Position numbers and translations under genes: made by a program
Notes under the pieces: model-generated
Told to the model about the DNA's origin: nothing
The model's input: the letters and a program-made list of their open reading frames with translations, nothing else
The model's database searches: none
In this document: positions 62,635-64,000 of the stretch, in pieces
How the letters are laid out: every line of letters begins with the position of its first letter
Position numbering within the stretch: the first letter of the stretch is position 1
Assembly (NCBI RefSeq): GCF_905196875.1
Contig: NZ_CAJJWO010000001.1
Location: 124,001 to 188,000 of the forward strand
Direction of reading: 5' to 3'
Length of the DNA: 64,000 bases
Origin: an uncultured Parabacteroides sp.
Lineage (GTDB): Bacteria; Bacteroidota; Bacteroidia; Bacteroidales; Tannerellaceae

Positions 62635-64000
62635 ATGAAAAAGTTTTCCAAGAAACAATGGATCAAGTTCGGCATTTCTGCCGTATTGTATATACTCTTT
62701 TCAATCTGGATGCAGAACCTTTGGTTGCTGCTGGGGTTGATCGTACTGGTAGATATTTTCCTGACACAATACATTCCCTGGGGAGCATGGAAACGCTCGA
62801 AGAACCCGGCTGTGCGCAATGCATTGGAATGGGTGGACGATATCCTGTTCGCTTTGATCGCGGTCTATTTCATTAACCTGTTCATATTCCAGAACTATCA
62901 GATACCGAGTTCTTCGCTGGAGAAGTCATTGTTGGTGGGCGATTATCTGTTCGTAAGCAAACTGAGCTACGGTCCGCGTGTTCCGAACACCCCGTTGTCA
63001 TTCCCGCTGGTACAAAACACCTTGCCGTTCTTCAACTGTAAGTCTTATCTGGACTGGCCTGAATGGGGATACAAACGCGTAAAAGGTTTCGGTCATGTAA
63101 AACGCAACGATATCGTAGTGTTCAACTTCCCTGCAGGCGACACAGTTGCCCTGAAAGTGCAAAACCCGAGTTACGACGAACTGGTCGCCATGTCGGGACG
63201 CGACCGTATCTGGATGGATAAAAACACATTCGGTGATGTGATATACCGTCCGGTAGACAAACGCGAAAACTATGTGAAACGTTGTATCGGTATGCCCGGC
63301 GACACGATCCAGATTCGCGACAACCAGGTTTATATCGATGGGAAAGCCCTTAAAAACCCAGAAAACATACAGTTCAACTACTATGTAGAAACCGATGGTT
63401 CACCGCTCACAGAAGAACAGTTCCGCCTGCTGGACGTAAGCAAAGACGATCGGATGATCGCAAACAATAGCGGATACTATCAGGATTACCTGTCTTTCCT
63501 GGGTTTCACCCCGAATGCCAACGGACAATACAACATAGTTTACCGGATGCCTTTAACTCCGAAAGCCCTCGCCATCGCAGAGAAGCTGCCTTCCGTAAAG
63601 AAGATCGTTATCGAGCCGGATGCACTGGGCGGAACCACTTATCCAGTCTGGTATGAAACAGGTTGGACACGTGATAATTTCGGTCCACTGTGGATACCGA
63701 AAAAAGGAGCGACTATTCCTCTCACTGAACGTAACCTGGCTTTATATGGTCGTTGCATCAAAAACTACGAAAACAATACACTGGAAGTCAAAGACGGCAA
63801 AGTCTATATCAATGGCCAGCCGGAAACAAAATATACCTTCAAATACGACTATTACTGGATGATGGGCGATAACCGCCATAACAGTGCCGACAGCCGTTCG
63901 TGGGGATTTGTTCCGGAAGATCATATCGTAGGAAAACCGATCCTGATCTGGTTGTCGCTGGATAAAGACCGCAGCCTGTTCGACGGTGGTATCCGCTGGA
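62635..64000 (+). CDS. lepB: Signal peptidase I (cut by right window edge)
   Basis: The ATG at 62635 (MKKFSKKQWIKFGISAVLY) opens a frame that continues past 64000, giving at least 455 residues. The N-terminus has three hydrophobic segments. The catalytic Ser lies in FQNYQIPSSSLEKSLLVGDYLFVSK, where Leu replaces the usual Met after Ser. The catalytic Lys is in NYVKRCIGMPGDTIQIRD, and the late MMGDNRHNSADSRSWGFV is box E. A large insert separates the Lys box and box E, as in Bacteroidetes enzymes. It removes signal peptides of exported proteins at the inner membrane. Confidence 0.93.
   Translation, partial: MKKFSKKQWIKFGISAVLYILFSIWMQNLWLLLGLIVLVDIFLTQYIPWGAWKRSKNPAVRNALEWVDDILFALIAVYFINLFIFQNYQIPSSSLEKSLLVGDYLFVSKLSYGPRVPNTPLSFPLVQNTLPFFNCKSYLDWPEWGYKRVKGFGHVKRNDIVVFNFPAGDTVALKVQNPSYDELVAMSGRDRIWMDKNTFGDVIYRPVDKRENYVKRCIGMPGDTIQIRDNQVYIDGKALKNPENIQFNYYVETDGSPLTEEQFRLLDVSKDDRMIANNSGYYQDYLSFLGFTPNANGQYNIVYRMPLTPKALAIAEKLPSVKKIVIEPDALGGTTYPVWYETGWTRDNFGPLWIPKKGATIPLTERNLALYGRCIKNYENNTLEVKDGKVYINGQPETKYTFKYDYYWMMGDNRHNSADSRSWGFVPEDHIVGKPILIWLSLDKDRSLFDGGIRW

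Noticed and set aside
63620..63862. Separate small gene on the plus strand
   Set aside because: It lies within the lepB frame in another phase and shows no independent features.
1..64000. tRNA, rRNA, CRISPR arrays, IS elements, prophage or integrases
   Set aside because: No cloverleaf-like sequence, regularly spaced repeats or transposase/integrase motifs were recognised on either strand.

Overview
The window is a chromosomal segment of a Bacteroidota gut bacterium of the order Bacteroidales, most likely Parabacteroides or a close relative. The evidence is a SusC/SusD pair with a GH43 enzyme, a GH110 enzyme, a BACON-like lipoprotein, DUF4254 and DUF2851 proteins, -7 boxes of the Bacteroidetes TAnnTTTG type before many genes, and almost no Shine-Dalgarno sequences. 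Genus is an inference. No tRNA, rRNA, CRISPR array, IS element or integrase was seen.

Layout. 1-5058: ald (cut by the left edge), aroK, rnhA, a GT90 transferase, a predicted outer-membrane protein and a UDP-sugar dehydrogenase. 5267-15267: a surface-glycan locus, probably lipopolysaccharide or lipooligosaccharide core, with GT2, deacetylase, GT87 and GT genes joined by ATGA overlaps, two GT2 genes in opposite orientation, a GT4 transferase, an FkbM-like methyltransferase, and an operon of DUF4254, GT9 and a Kdo-kinase-like protein. 15344-21210: a small polysaccharide-utilisation locus (susC, susD, GH43). 21742-29763: pdxB, an MFS transporter, a GT1 transferase, a lipoprotein and a TonB-dependent receptor. 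29838-32992: purN and the acpP-fabF-rnc cluster. 33115-41595: two paralogous PAS histidine kinases, pfkA, a GH3-family protein, a PAP2 phosphatase and an NlpE-like lipoprotein. 41622-47931: GH110 galactosidase, a metal P-type ATPase with a Fur-family regulator, cysS and a thioesterase. 47996-57118: a MacB-type ABC permease, ATPase, HlyD adaptor and TolC operon, facing an HU-like gene and a sigma-54 response regulator with its sensor kinase. 57092-64000: DUF3108, Ig-like, BACON-like and DUF2851 proteins, dapB and lepB (cut by the right edge).

Most notable non-coding structure. (1) Two candidate invertible segments, each bounded by a perfect 15-bp inverted repeat: 21324-21566 upstream of susC, and 53907-54178 between the TolC operon and the HU-like gene. 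Their end sequences share the pattern AGTTC-N5-G(A/G)ACT, which suggests one recombinase acting in trans. (2) The stretch upstream of tolC has a sigma-54-like promoter and a pair of 15-bp sites matching a palindrome in front of the sigma-54 activator gene, which gives a self-contained control circuit for the efflux pump. (3) A 76-bp nested palindromic element sits in frame inside the P-type ATPase gene. (4) A perfect 15-bp palindrome lies between the divergent GH110 and ATPase promoters and is a likely operator for the Fur-family protein of that operon.
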